DNA of 64,000 nt from a virus. Each line of letters starts with the position of its first letter. The first letter of the stretch is position 1. The notes beneath the pieces were generated by a model that ran no database searches, was not told where the DNA came from, and worked only from the letters and a program-made list of their open reading frames with translations. Below are positions 38,655 through 48,007 of the stretch, in pieces. The stretch spans positions 1 to 64,000 of IMG/VR virus record IMGVR_UViG_3300023235_000015; one strand, given 5' to 3'. A program made the translations under genes and the position numbers.

Positions 38655-40019
38655 ATGTGCGACTATTGTAATCTACACGCTCACAGCGATAACAGTTTGC
38701 TGGATGGGGCAGTCACAACTATGGAAAGAGCTAGGCTTACACAAGAGCTAGGTCAGACCTCATTAAGTATTTCCGATCATGGAACCCTTATGGGCGTACC
38801 AGATCATATTGAATCTTGTAAAGAATATGGGCTTAAGCCTCATGTTGGAATTGAAGCTTACTTTAAACCTGATCGTCTTAAGCAAGACAAGCATAATAAA
38901 AAGTCATTCCATCTGTTGCTAACCGCACAGAATGAAGATGGCTGGAAAAATCTAATTAAGCTCTCTAGCGAAGCTTATCAATCTGGTTTCTACTACAAGC
39001 CTAACATGGATTACTCTCTGTTAAAAAAACACTCAGAGGGAGTCATTGCTTCTTCTGGCTGTATTTCAGGATACCTGCCGCGCCTAATTTTGAATGGTGC
39101 GCCGCAACATGAAATTGATGAATGTATTCAAAAGCACCTAGAAATTTTTGGCGACAATTACTACTTTGAAATTATGCCACATGATTTAAATGAGCAGCGA
39201 GTAGTCAATCAACATCTAGTAAAGTATTCATTAGACTACAATATACCTTTAGTTGCTACTAATGATTCTCACTATGGCAATAACGATGATGCGTCTACTC
39301 AAGACGTTCTGCTAATGATTGCTACTGGTCAATCTAGAAATCAGCGTGAAACTAAAAAGGAAGCTGGCGAAGAAGTGTACGAAATGGGTGAGGCTGACAC
39401 GCTTCATATGATGAGTATGGATCAAATGAAGGATAAGTTTGCCACATACCATTATGATATTCCAGAAAACGTTATACATAAATCTTTACTAGAGTCAGGT
39501 AAAATTTCTGAGAAGATTGAAGAATTTGAACTAAGTAAAAAGATCAAGATACCTAAGCTTTACAACACTAAAGATAAAGCTAAGAAGCAGCTTGAAAAAT
39601 GGTGCCGTGAAGGTATGGACAGAATTGGTAAGACAGGCGTACAGGAGTATGAAGATCGCCTATCATACGAGCTACAAGTTATTTACGATATGGAGATTGA
39701 AGATTACTTTATCCTAGCCGCTAACACGGTGCGTTGGGCTAGAGATAGCGGCATTAGAATATCTAGTGGTCGTGGTTCTGCCGCAGCGTCTATTGTATGT
39801 TACTTAAGTAAAATTACGATGATTGATCCCATTACACATAAGTTCAAGTTTGCTAGATTCCTAAATAAGAACAGAAGTGGGAAGCCAGAATTACAATTTC
39901 CTACTATTGAGTCTGATAATTATAGCGGCTTGACGGAAACCGAGCTTTTTGATATTATTGAATACAATGGAAAAAGCAATGCCGGAATCCAAAATAACCA
40001 AAGTATGCCCAGTATGTAA
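38655..40019 (+). CDS. DNA polymerase III alpha-like, N-terminal piece (split gene)
   Basis: Contains the PHP domain (NLHAHSDNSLLDG, SISDHGTLMGV, ATNDSHYGNNDD) and the first palm motif GRGSAAASIVCYLSKI, then FARFLNKNR. The following ISFC/PDIDLDF active-site strand is missing; it lies in the C-terminal piece. True homology ends near 39965, after which the frame runs into the HNH insertion and stops at 40019. Together the two pieces make a C-family replicative polymerase. The split lies inside the palm. Confidence 0.88.
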   Translation: MCDYCNLHAHSDNSLLDGAVTTMERARLTQELGQTSLSISDHGTLMGVPDHIESCKEYGLKPHVGIEAYFKPDRLKQDKHNKKSFHLLLTAQNEDGWKNLIKLSSEAYQSGFYYKPNMDYSLLKKHSEGVIASSGCISGYLPRLILNGAPQHEIDECIQKHLEIFGDNYYFEIMPHDLNEQRVVNQHLVKYSLDYNIPLVATNDSHYGNNDDASTQDVLLMIATGQSRNQRETKKEAGEEVYEMGEADTLHMMSMDQMKDKFATYHYDIPENVIHKSLLESGKISEKIEEFELSKKIKIPKLYNTKDKAKKQLEKWCREGMDRIGKTGVQEYEDRLSYELQVIYDMEIEDYFILAANTVRWARDSGIRISSGRGSAAASIVCYLSKITMIDPITHKFKFARFLNKNRSGKPELQFPTIESDNYSGLTETELFDIIEYNGKSNAGIQNNQSMPSM

Positions 40020-40620
40020 TAAAGCATTTATTTCATATAAGTGTAAGAATCAGCATGTATGTTCTAAAAATTGTCGGCATAAAGCACATTCTACTAAAAT
40101 GAAGCAATATGAAAATAAAAGTTGCGCCTTTTGTAAAAAAAAATTTTATGCGAAGAATGGTAATCAAAGTCAAAGATTTTGTTCGTTAGAATGTTTTCAT
40201 AATTCTACTAAAGTAAAATGTTTAGTGTGTAAAAAGCCAATATTAAAGAAACTAAAAACTTGTTCTCGTAAATGTATGGCAATTCGCTACAAAGAATTGC
40301 TAAAGGGTGAGAACAATCCTAATTGGAAAGGCGGATTTTTTAGCAGAGAAAACTCATTAGTATCAGCTAAACTTAGAAAAGAAGTTTTAACCAGAGATAA
40401 CAATAAATGTCAGGAATGCGGAGTAACAGATTGGAACGAAAAACCCAGCCTATTACATACGCATCATATAATAGAATTTACAGATGGCGGCGCAACAGAA
40501 TTATCTAATCTCATAATTCTTTGTTTTGTGTGTCATTGGGAAAGGAAGCATGGATATACGTTGGGTAAAAATATGCAAGAAATCGCATCCAGAACGGGTT
40601 GCGGAGATTACAGAAGATAA
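39967..40620 (+). CDS. HNH endonuclease interrupting the polymerase gene
   Basis: I prefer the ATG at 39967 (or 39979). The protein has several CxxC zinc knuckles (VCPVCNKAF, CAFCKKKF, KCLVCKKPI) and an HNH core: CQECGVTDW...LHTHHIIEFTDGG, LSNLIILCFVCHWERKHG. Multiple zinc ribbons before an HNH core are typical of phage intron- or gene-associated endonucleases. It overlaps the end of the N-terminal polymerase piece and the beginning of the C-terminal piece. Confidence 0.9.
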   Translation: MEKAMPESKITKVCPVCNKAFISYKCKNQHVCSKNCRHKAHSTKMKQYENKSCAFCKKKFYAKNGNQSQRFCSLECFHNSTKVKCLVCKKPILKKLKTCSRKCMAIRYKELLKGENNPNWKGGFFSRENSLVSAKLRKEVLTRDNNKCQECGVTDWNEKPSLLHTHHIIEFTDGGATELSNLIILCFVCHWERKHGYTLGKNMQEIASRTGCGDYRR

Positions 40621-42703
40621 GCTAACCGAAGAAATAGTTAGTATACCTGATAAGTATACTAAAAAGCTACAGCTTTGTTTGCTAAATAAAGAAAAGATAG
40701 ATAACTTAACAAATAGCAGCTTACTGTATTGTTTAGGAATAACTAATGACAAGCCAACTGGCGATATTAAACGTGTTGGTGGGTCTATGCCCGACATTGA
40801 CCTTGACTTTGATCCTGAACGTATTCCAGAAGTTATTGCGTATTTAGAAAAGCTTCTAGGTAAAGATCACGTATGTCACATTTCAGCGGTTGGTACTTAC
40901 AAACCTAAGTCTGCTATTAAAGACGTAGCGCGAGTTCTAAATGTACCTTTTGCTGAAGTCAACGCCGTAACTAAAATGATTCCTGATCCTCCCGATCAGC
41001 CGCCGCTAGATATTCTTTACAGAGACTATCAAGAGGTAGCAGATTTCTTAGATGCTTGGCCCGAAGTAAAGAAACACGCATTCAAAATTGAGGGAATGAA
41101 AAAGCAATTATCTAGACACGCCGCTGGTATTCTAGTGTCGCCGTTCCCAATTACAGATGAAATGCCAATTATTAGAGGCAAGGAATCTATGGTAACAGGC
41201 TTTACTGATACCGCTGGTGCTGAGTGGGTAACTGGTCTAGGATGGATGAAGCTTGATATTCTTTCTATTGACGGGCTAACTAAACAAGGCAAAGTAATTG
41301 AATCTGTTTACAGGCGCACAGGCAAAAAAATTAATCTTGATGAGCTTTCTGTAGCTACTGATCCAGATTCCGCCGATCCTAAAGTGCTAGAGATTTTATC
41401 ATCTGGTAGGAATGAAGGCATTTGGCAGTTTCGGTCTAAGGGTGCGTCCAATTTCATTAAAGATATTGGGCCAACGTCATTCTACGATATCGCCGTAGCT
41501 AATGCTCTATACAGACCGGGTGCGCTAGATGGTGGTGACGCTTTTAAGTATGCTGCTTGTAAGCATGGCAAAGATGTTCCTACTTATTGGCATCCATCAG
41601 TAAAACCGTTCCTAGAATCAACTTATGGAATTGTAGCATTTCAGGAACAGCTAATGGAAATCGCTGAAGAACTTGGCGGATACACACCAGAAGATGCTGA
41701 TGATTTACGTAAGATTGTATCTAAGTTATATAGGATTGGCAAGGCACAGGCATCTAAGATCATGAACGAGAACAAGCCTAAGTTCGTTAACGGCTGCAAG
41801 AGCAATGGGCTAACTGAGAGCGAAGCTGAGCTAGTTTGGGAACGCTTTCTAGCATTTAGTGGTTACGGATTCAATTACATTCACGCGGCCTCATATGGAT
41901 TTACCGCCTATCAAGATGCCTACTTAAAAGCTTACTACCCTATGGATTTCTACGCTGCTGAATTAAGCGGCTCTGACGAGGTAGCCAGTATTGTAAGAGA
42001 GGCAAGATTCTCAGATATTATTGTTAGTCCTCCCGATATTAACAGGTCAGAAAAAGAATTTACTATTGATGAAGAAGAACAAAAAATTCTCTATGGTTTG
42101 CGAGCAGTAAAGTATATTGGTAGCGAGGCAGTAAAAACAATTGTTAACACTCGTAAAAATGATCCTTACATTGACATACATAATTTTCGTAATAGAGTAG
42201 CCCCAAAGAAGGTAAACAAAAGAGGTCTAGACTATTTGGTAAAAGCTGGTGCATTTGATAGCGTTGGTGAAAGAGCGCAGCTTGATAAGCTACAGAAAAG
42301 AGCATTAGAAGCTGAGGCAATTGGAGTCGAGCTTACTGGATCACAAGACGCTCTAAAATATTCCGGCATTCTAGAATCAAGAATAAAGACAGAAAAGCAA
42401 GTAGAGAGCGCCGCAGATGGTAGCGGTCTAACGGTTGGCGGTGAAATTACAGCAGTAAAGCAAATTGAAATTAAGCGAGGAAAGTTTAAGGGAAAGCCTA
42501 TGGCATTCGTTGATATTTCTCACAAGGCAGATAGCTACTCATGTACTGTATTTACTGACAAATTTTACAAGTATCAGGACTTGCTTTCTGAGGGCAATAT
42601 TGTTATTGTTAGAGGTAGAAAGAGTGATCGAGGCGGATTACTACTAGACACTATGGCTAGGCTTGAAGATTTAGCAAAAGCATTGGAGAAAAATAATGAA
42701 TGA
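40550..42703 (+). CDS. DNA polymerase III alpha-like, C-terminal piece (split gene)
   Basis: I place the start at the ATG 40550, preceded by GGGAAAGGAAG. The 717-residue protein contains the catalytic SMPDIDLDFDPER motif, RHAAGILVSPFPI, WMKLDILSIDGLTK (third Asp), the ALYRPGALDGG fingers region, GYGFNYIHAASYGF, tandem helix-hairpin-helix and an OB domain (VIVRGRKSDRG). With the N-terminal piece it restores a full C-family polymerase. Whether it assembles from two polypeptides or an intron is spliced is unknown; the ribosome site favours two polypeptides. Confidence 0.88.
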   Translation: MDIRWVKICKKSHPERVAEITEDKLTEEIVSIPDKYTKKLQLCLLNKEKIDNLTNSSLLYCLGITNDKPTGDIKRVGGSMPDIDLDFDPERIPEVIAYLEKLLGKDHVCHISAVGTYKPKSAIKDVARVLNVPFAEVNAVTKMIPDPPDQPPLDILYRDYQEVADFLDAWPEVKKHAFKIEGMKKQLSRHAAGILVSPFPITDEMPIIRGKESMVTGFTDTAGAEWVTGLGWMKLDILSIDGLTKQGKVIESVYRRTGKKINLDELSVATDPDSADPKVLEILSSGRNEGIWQFRSKGASNFIKDIGPTSFYDIAVANALYRPGALDGGDAFKYAACKHGKDVPTYWHPSVKPFLESTYGIVAFQEQLMEIAEELGGYTPEDADDLRKIVSKLYRIGKAQASKIMNENKPKFVNGCKSNGLTESEAELVWERFLAFSGYGFNYIHAASYGFTAYQDAYLKAYYPMDFYAAELSGSDEVASIVREARFSDIIVSPPDINRSEKEFTIDEEEQKILYGLRAVKYIGSEAVKTIVNTRKNDPYIDIHNFRNRVAPKKVNKRGLDYLVKAGAFDSVGERAQLDKLQKRALEAEAIGVELTGSQDALKYSGILESRIKTEKQVESAADGSGLTVGGEITAVKQIEIKRGKFKGKPMAFVDISHKADSYSCTVFTDKFYKYQDLLSEGNIVIVRGRKSDRGGLLLDTMARLEDLAKALEKNNE

Positions 42704-42848
42704 AAAAGATAGTTTTAAACAAGACATTGAAGTAGTAGTACAAGAAGGTTTTGAACTAGGATTATCTCCAACTGAAATAGACAAAATGGTTCAAGAAGTT
42801 ATTGCTTGGGCAACAATTCAATTTACAAAAGAAGATAGTTTTGAATGA
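42696..42848 (+). CDS. Small acidic protein after the polymerase
   Basis: A 50-residue helical acidic protein (FELGLSPTEIDKMVQEVIAWAT). It overlaps the polymerase end by 8 bases and the next gene by 4. No function recognised; tight packing supports translation. Confidence 0.55.
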   Translation: MNEKDSFKQDIEVVVQEGFELGLSPTEIDKMVQEVIAWATIQFTKEDSFE

Positions 42849-43303
42849 AAGCATTTGATATACATAACACACCAGATACATTTGACGCTTTTATTATAAG
42901 TGTAAAAAAGCTAATAGAAGAAACTGAAGTAGAAGTAGACGACTGGTATCCAGATGCTTTATTTACCGTAGATGAATATGATTTAGGAAGAATAATTGAT
43001 ATTGACGAAGAAGTAGCAGAACTAGAAATTCCTCATCAAGCAATACTAGAAACTAAATGTGTACAGCACATTATGAAAGACAAAGTAAAATGGTACGCGC
43101 ACGTATCAGTTGTAGGTGACGATGATGGAAAAAAATATTTAGTTTTAGTTATTGGCAGTTTTACCCAAACGGGAATGTGGATATCAGAAATTATTCAGCA
43201 CGAAGGTTATGAATATGTAAAACAATGGGATGGGTTAGCACCATCAGAACATTTTCCAAAAATAGTAATACCACTTAGACGAGCAATAGTTAATAGAGGA
43301 TAA
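42845..43303 (+). CDS. Unknown acidic protein before the recombinase
   Basis: The 152-residue acidic protein has a beta core (AHVSVVGDDDGKKYLVLVIGSFTQTGMWISEII). I do not recognise the family. It is linked to the RecA-like gene by a six-base gap. Confidence 0.55.
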   Translation: MKAFDIHNTPDTFDAFIISVKKLIEETEVEVDDWYPDALFTVDEYDLGRIIDIDEEVAELEIPHQAILETKCVQHIMKDKVKWYAHVSVVGDDDGKKYLVLVIGSFTQTGMWISEIIQHEGYEYVKQWDGLAPSEHFPKIVIPLRRAIVNRG

Positions 43304-43309
43304 AAAATA

Positions 43310-44419
43310 ATGGCAGTTGATACAAGCAAGATAGCAGAGATTGTAAAGGCAGTAGAAAAAGAATATGGTAAGAACGTAATTCACAAGAGTACAGATTTTG
43401 AGCGCATTATGCGTATCCCATTTGACTCTATTGAAATGAACGTGATTACTGGTGGCGGCGTACCTATTGGTCGCTGGTCTAGATTTTGGGGCGGCGAGAG
43501 TTCGGGCAAAACTACTCATGCTCTAAAGACTATTGCTAACGCTCAGAAGATTCATATTATTGGCGAACAGATGATGGACTGTAACTTTGAGCCTGTGCAA
43601 CGTGAAGGTGAAAGACTAGTCAAGGCTTTCCCTAATGGAATGGAATGTGCCTACTACAACATCGAGCAATCATTTGATAGGATTCACGCCGAAGCATTAG
43701 GCGTAGATACTGAGAGACTATGGCTAGTTGACGGTAACGAGCTAGAGGCAGTAGGAGAAATTCTACACGCTGGTCTAGAAGGTTTTCATCTTCATGTAAT
43801 TGACTCAGTAAACGAAGCTGTGCCAATGGATGCAGCAGCATCAGATATTTCTGATTGGCAGAGAGCTTTGAATTCAAGAGTATGGAGCAAGGTACTTGAT
43901 AAGGCAGAAAGCGCAGTTGGAGAAGGTGAAAACGCCGTAATTTTGATTGACCAAGTTCGTCAAGATATGTTTACAGGCGGTGAGAAAATGTCAGGCGGAA
44001 GGCGCTTAGGACACGTATCATCAATGACTATTCATTTCAAACATGGCAGGGAACAATATTTTAATAATTCTGGTGCGCTAAAACCTGAAAAACCAAAAGT
44101 AGGAGATAACTTCTCAGGAGAGGCTGACGCTGACGCTTATCTACTTCACGCGCACGTTCGTAAGAGCCGTGTAGGCACAGCGCAGCGCAAAGCTAACATC
44201 TTCTATGAGTATGAGAAACGTGGCGTAGACAGGCTACAGGAGCTAGCAAAGGCATCCTACTGGCTAGGGTTCACACAGAAGTCAGGCTCATGGTTTACGT
44301 TACCCGACGAATCAAGTGTACAAGGCATTGGTAAGCTAATGGAGTACATTGATTCAGATGTAAATATTCAAAAACAAATTCAAGATAAAATTTACCAATA
44401 CTACTATGAGCATCCTTAG
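43310..44419 (+). CDS. RecA/UvsX-like recombinase
   Basis: The 369-residue protein has GGGVPIGRWSRFWGGESSGKTT (Walker A near residue 62), YYNIEQSFDRIHAEALGVD, LHVIDSVNEAVP (Walker B) and ILIDQVRQDMF, the DNA-binding loop region. It lacks the RecA N-terminal helix and long C-domain, as in phage UvsX/Sak-type recombinases. Mediates strand invasion for recombination-dependent replication along with the SF2 helicase and RuvC-like resolvase. Confidence 0.88.
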   Translation: MAVDTSKIAEIVKAVEKEYGKNVIHKSTDFERIMRIPFDSIEMNVITGGGVPIGRWSRFWGGESSGKTTHALKTIANAQKIHIIGEQMMDCNFEPVQREGERLVKAFPNGMECAYYNIEQSFDRIHAEALGVDTERLWLVDGNELEAVGEILHAGLEGFHLHVIDSVNEAVPMDAAASDISDWQRALNSRVWSKVLDKAESAVGEGENAVILIDQVRQDMFTGGEKMSGGRRLGHVSSMTIHFKHGREQYFNNSGALKPEKPKVGDNFSGEADADAYLLHAHVRKSRVGTAQRKANIFYEYEKRGVDRLQELAKASYWLGFTQKSGSWFTLPDESSVQGIGKLMEYIDSDVNIQKQIQDKIYQYYYEHP

Positions 44420-44427
44420 AAAGAACT

Positions 44428-44589
44428 ATGACTGTAGAAATAGAACTAAAAAACGATACAAAAAGTAGATATATTTATGATGTAAAACATGAGCAAAAGC
44501 ACGACGGTTTTTACATAATTCAAAGTAAAAAAGATAAATATTTTTTTGCTATTGATCAAATAAAATCAGTTAGGATTATCAATGGCTGA
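44428..44589 (+). CDS. Small basic beta protein
   Basis: A 53-residue protein (SRYIYDVKHEQKHDGFYII, KYFFAIDQIKSVRI) whose stop overlaps the start of the Cas4-like gene. Fold looks like a small beta sheet; function unknown. Confidence 0.5.
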   Translation: MTVEIELKNDTKSRYIYDVKHEQKHDGFYIIQSKKDKYFFAIDQIKSVRIING

Positions 44590-46450
44590 TAGACAACAAA
44601 CAATGGCGGCATTAGGATTAGATGTAGATATCGTATCGCCATTAATTGAAAAAGCGTATAAGAATGAAGCTAAGGCTATCTTCGAGAAAGACTTATTTAG
44701 TTCCCCTCATGGAGAACATTGGGCTACTTGCTTAGCTGGCGAAACTGAAATAGTAACAAGAGGCGGGATAAAACAAATTAAAGATTGTTTGGGTATTGAA
44801 GAAATTCTTATACCTAAAAGAGGTAAGGGTAAATTTAAGAAGTGTGAAATAAGGAATTTTGGACCCAACTATCTTTATAGAATTGAATTAGTTAAGGGTA
44901 AGAGTAAAAAAACTGTTTATGCTACACACGATCACAGGTGGTATCTTAAGGATGATTCAGTTAGCTATACAGGGGTATTAAATATTGGAGATAAACTAAA
45001 ATCTATAAAATCTCAGAGCGTTGTAAATAATCATAAACTAATTAGATTTGCAGCGGCGCAAGGATTTGTTTTTGGCGACGGTACAACCGGGCTAAATTCT
45101 AGCCATCTTGACTTACATCATAATGGCAAAGATGAATGTATGCTTGACTATTTCATAGGTCACGATACTAGCTTATTAAGTAATCTTAGTGGAATGATTA
45201 TAACAAGAATTTTGGATTTGCCTGCTAATTGGAAAAACTTACCAGATATTTATGAATCTAGAAAATTTTTAATATCTTGGTTGGCTGGTTATTTTGCTGC
45301 TGATGGACACGTTTCTAAAACAGGTTCTATGAGATTAGTTTCTAGCGAATATGGAAATCTTGATTTCGTTAGAGCAGTCTTATCTATTTGTGGTATTTCA
45401 TATGGAAAAATTACGCAAAGGGAATCTGGAAAATATAAATGGCATGAATTGTCAATTGAAAATAAAAATATTCCAGATTGGTTTTTTATATTAGATAAAC
45501 ATAAAGATAGATCAGATAATTCAAAACGGGACACAAGAAAATTAGATTGGAAAGTATTAGATATACAACTAACAACTAGGTGTGAAGATGTTTATTGTGC
45601 TATTGTCCCTGAAGAAAATAGTTTTGCTTTATCTGGCGATCTATTGACTGGAAATTCTTTTCACGCTTCACAATTTCCCGGCGACGAGGAAACAGCTTGT
45701 GCTAGAAAAGCTATGTATGGGTTTATGAATATACCTGATACTAGTCCTGCCTCTCGCAAGCTAGTTACATCAGCCGAATCTGGTTTAGATTTAGAGGATC
45801 GTATTGTGTGGAGATTACACCGCGCCGGTATTTTACTATCTAATCCACCAGACGCAGATCATCAGACTAACTTTACTGATGAAAAGCATTGGCTTAGTGG
45901 TAACTCAGATGCAATCATAAAGATACCAAGATCAAACCGGCCCTATGCTTTGGAAATTAAGTCTAAGTATGGTAGGGTTATTGAAGAAATGCAAAGAGGG
46001 GATCGTGAACCTGATCCACAGCATGTAAATCAGCTAATGACGTATATTAGTCTAATTCATATGTATGGAAAAGAACACTGGCCCGATATGGATAAGTGTA
46101 TGGGTGGTTCATTACTATATGTAAGCCGTGACGATCCTTCTCAGACGTTTGAATTTAAATTGAAGTACAACCAAAAATGGCTAGATGAAGGTCTAGCTCG
46201 CTTAGAAAAGTGGCAGGGATATTTCTTAGATGAAACTATACCAGAACGACAAGAACACTTCATGTGGAGTAAAGGCGCTTGTCAGTATTGCCCGATGAAA
46301 CGCGAAGCCTGTAAAAAAGATTTCAAAGATGGTATTACAGATATGAATAAATCACATGGTATTGCTTATGCTAAAACAATACGTAAAAATTACGATTATA
46401 AGGAAACAAGAGAAGCCGTATTAGAACGGTGGATCAAGGACAGTAAATAA
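44582..46450 (+). CDS. Cas4/RecB-like nuclease with intein
   Basis: The 622-residue precursor has a 309-residue intein (residues 50-358). The spliced product of about 313 residues shows SFHASQFPG, CARKAMYG (first Cys of an Fe-S cluster), HWLSGNSDAII, ALEIKSKYGRV (PD-(D/E)XK catalytic) and a C-terminal CQYCPMKREAC cluster. This is the Cas4-type 5'-exonuclease layout. In phages such proteins act in replication or recombination, next to a RecA-like gene as here. No CRISPR array or other cas gene is present. Confidence 0.88.
   Translation: MADRQQTMAALGLDVDIVSPLIEKAYKNEAKAIFEKDLFSSPHGEHWATCLAGETEIVTRGGIKQIKDCLGIEEILIPKRGKGKFKKCEIRNFGPNYLYRIELVKGKSKKTVYATHDHRWYLKDDSVSYTGVLNIGDKLKSIKSQSVVNNHKLIRFAAAQGFVFGDGTTGLNSSHLDLHHNGKDECMLDYFIGHDTSLLSNLSGMIITRILDLPANWKNLPDIYESRKFLISWLAGYFAADGHVSKTGSMRLVSSEYGNLDFVRAVLSICGISYGKITQRESGKYKWHELSIENKNIPDWFFILDKHKDRSDNSKRDTRKLDWKVLDIQLTTRCEDVYCAIVPEENSFALSGDLLTGNSFHASQFPGDEETACARKAMYGFMNIPDTSPASRKLVTSAESGLDLEDRIVWRLHRAGILLSNPPDADHQTNFTDEKHWLSGNSDAIIKIPRSNRPYALEIKSKYGRVIEEMQRGDREPDPQHVNQLMTYISLIHMYGKEHWPDMDKCMGGSLLYVSRDDPSQTFEFKLKYNQKWLDEGLARLEKWQGYFLDETIPERQEHFMWSKGACQYCPMKREACKKDFKDGITDMNKSHGIAYAKTIRKNYDYKETREAVLERWIKDSK
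44729..45655 (+). mobile_element. Intein in the Cas4-like nuclease with WCT residues
   Basis: Residues 50-358 run from CLAGETEIVT to LLTGN, followed by Ser. Block B has ATHDHRWYL with Trp two after His; block F is DVYCAIV with Cys in place of Asp; block G has LLTGN with Thr. These three are the class 3 signature residues, yet position 1 is Cys. LAGLIDADG motifs are FVFGDGT and LAGYFAADG. Confidence 0.85.
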
Positions 46451-46609
46451 ATGAAGCAATACGAGATAGAAATAACCGCCGTAATCGCGGCAGAGGACAT
46501 TGACGAGGCCGCAGGACACGCCGACGAGCTTTGTGATATAATGGTCGCTCAGGGGCAAGCCGTGTCCGACGCATACTGGAACGAGCTACTAGCCGCAGTG
46601 GGCGACTAA
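46451..46609 (+). CDS. Small acidic protein, GC-richer than neighbours
   Basis: A 52-residue protein (AVIAAEDIDEAAGHADELCD) that begins one base after the nuclease stop. Its base composition is visibly higher in G+C than flanking genes, hinting at transfer. Function unknown. Confidence 0.5.
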   Translation: MKQYEIEITAVIAAEDIDEAAGHADELCDIMVAQGQAVSDAYWNELLAAVGD

Positions 46610-46621
46610 TAGAGAGGAAAA

Positions 46622-46798
46622 ATGGTGTATACTGAAGAACATTTAAGAGACACTTTTTGGAACGGAGTAAATACAAATATTCCGCAAGATGTAAAAGACA
46701 AAGGGCCAATAGCAGTTATCCGTTTCACAGATAACGAGTACAGAATTTGGTTTGAAGGAAAATTTCAAACTGAAAGCGAACTTAATGCCTTTAACTAA
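46622..46798 (+). CDS. Small unknown protein
   Basis: A 58-residue protein (AVIRFTDNEYRIWFEGKFQTE) with GAGAGGAAAA before ATG. Its end overlaps the next gene by 14 bases. No family recognised. Confidence 0.5.
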   Translation: MVYTEEHLRDTFWNGVNTNIPQDVKDKGPIAVIRFTDNEYRIWFEGKFQTESELNAFN

Positions 46799-47135
46799 CG
46801 AGCAAATGAATGAAATAAGAGAAAACTGTATTGACCCAATGTGTACAAGAACGGGATTTGTTGGTAAAGACAGCATATGTATAAATATGCATTGTACTTA
46901 TTGTGGCGAACGCTGTAGCCCACAAGGACATTTTGAATGTCCTGTTAGGGAAAAAGAACAGGAGACTAAAATAATGACAACAGAGTTTGAAGAAGTAATA
47001 ATTACAGTTGATAAAAAAGAACTAGATTATCTTCGTAAACGTGATGCTGACCTTACTGAGTTAGAAAAAGAAAAAAAGAACGTAGACATTTTTTTAATTG
47101 AAAATTCAGAAAGGACAGTAGAACTAAGTGAGTAA
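46785..47135 (+). CDS. Small zinc-knuckle protein
   Basis: I prefer ATG 46785 over a TTG 33 bases earlier. The 116-residue protein has an N-terminal cysteine pattern (CIDPMCTRTG, ICINMHCTYCGERCSP, HFECPV) that could bind zinc, and a charged helical second half. Unknown function. Confidence 0.5.
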   Translation: MPLTNEQMNEIRENCIDPMCTRTGFVGKDSICINMHCTYCGERCSPQGHFECPVREKEQETKIMTTEFEEVIITVDKKELDYLRKRDADLTELEKEKKNVDIFLIENSERTVELSE

Positions 47136-47829
47136 AAATAAAGTAAAAGCAGCCGCAGCAATTATCAATGAGTGTAAGTCTAGAGGCTACTACGATAAGC
47201 CTATGCCATCTAAGGATGGAGATATTATTACACTCGCTGAACAGTTATTAGGGAGAGCAGAGTTAGCTTTAGAAAATGGCAGCACAAAGCCTGATGTTAA
47301 AGACATTGTATCAGTTGGCGCAGTATACAAACTATCAGATACATCTAGTGATGCTGATGAGTCACGATACGTAAGCCTTATTATGGAAGATGTAGATGGA
47401 CTACCAAATCCATTTCAGCCAACAGAAGAAGAAATACTTCCTTACGATCTTAGTACGCTAACTGTAAAAGAAATTATGCGATATACTGGTATTTATAACT
47501 CTTGCTTTGGGTACGCTAATCATAAGTATTCACTAGAGGAAGCTGGTTCAGCGGCAGCCAAAATTATTGCTGATGAGGCATATGACGAGTGGCTTGTAGG
47601 AGCGCCTAAGAAAGACGAAGAAACTAAGAAACCTAAGACCGCTAGACAACTAGAGGCAGAGGCTAACGTACAGGACGCTAGAGTAAAGAAGTGGCGTACC
47701 AAACAGAAGGAACATCTGACTAGGGCTAAGAGGTACAAGCGCCTAAAGGATATTTATTTCGAAAACTGTGAACGCCTATCAAGAGCTTTCACAGCTATAC
47801 AAGACGAACGCAAATACACAAGCGGATAA
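47128..47829 (+). CDS. Unknown protein with basic coiled C-terminus
   Basis: The 233-residue protein starts with a basic helix (KVKAAAAIINECKSRGYYD) and ends with a basic coiled coil (DARVKKWRTKQKEHLTRAKRYKRLK). The middle contains IMRYTGIYNSCFGYANHKYSLEEAG. No family recognised. Confidence 0.55.
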   Translation: MSKNKVKAAAAIINECKSRGYYDKPMPSKDGDIITLAEQLLGRAELALENGSTKPDVKDIVSVGAVYKLSDTSSDADESRYVSLIMEDVDGLPNPFQPTEEEILPYDLSTLTVKEIMRYTGIYNSCFGYANHKYSLEEAGSAAAKIIADEAYDEWLVGAPKKDEETKKPKTARQLEAEANVQDARVKKWRTKQKEHLTRAKRYKRLKDIYFENCERLSRAFTAIQDERKYTSG

Positions 47830-47841
47830 AGGAAATATACA

Positions 47842-48003
47842 ATGGCAAGTTACGGAGAAGGCAGTACAAACAAGGTTAAAGAAAATAAAGAAAAAAGTTT
47901 ACTATACAGTTTTATGGGGTTATTTTTAACAATTCCTATTTTGACAGGTATGCTAGGCAGTATTGTATGGTTTAATATTTTTATCTGGTCACAGATTTTC
48001 TAA
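47842..48003 (+). CDS. Small single-pass membrane protein
   Basis: A 53-residue protein with a charged N-terminus (NKVKENKEK) and one membrane segment (LLYSFMGLFLTIPILTGMLG extended to SIVWFNIFIW). AAAGGAAA precedes the ATG. Confidence 0.5.
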   Translation: MASYGEGSTNKVKENKEKSLLYSFMGLFLTIPILTGMLGSIVWFNIFIWSQIF

Positions 48004-48007
48004 TTAG

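Noticed and set aside
39965-40550. Group I intron in the polymerase
   Set aside because: Nearly the whole insert is HNH coding sequence and no intron core pairings were visible; a split gene with its own ribosome site is simpler.
44582-46450. CRISPR-associated locus
   Set aside because: Only a Cas4-like nuclease is present; no repeat array or other cas gene was seen in the window.
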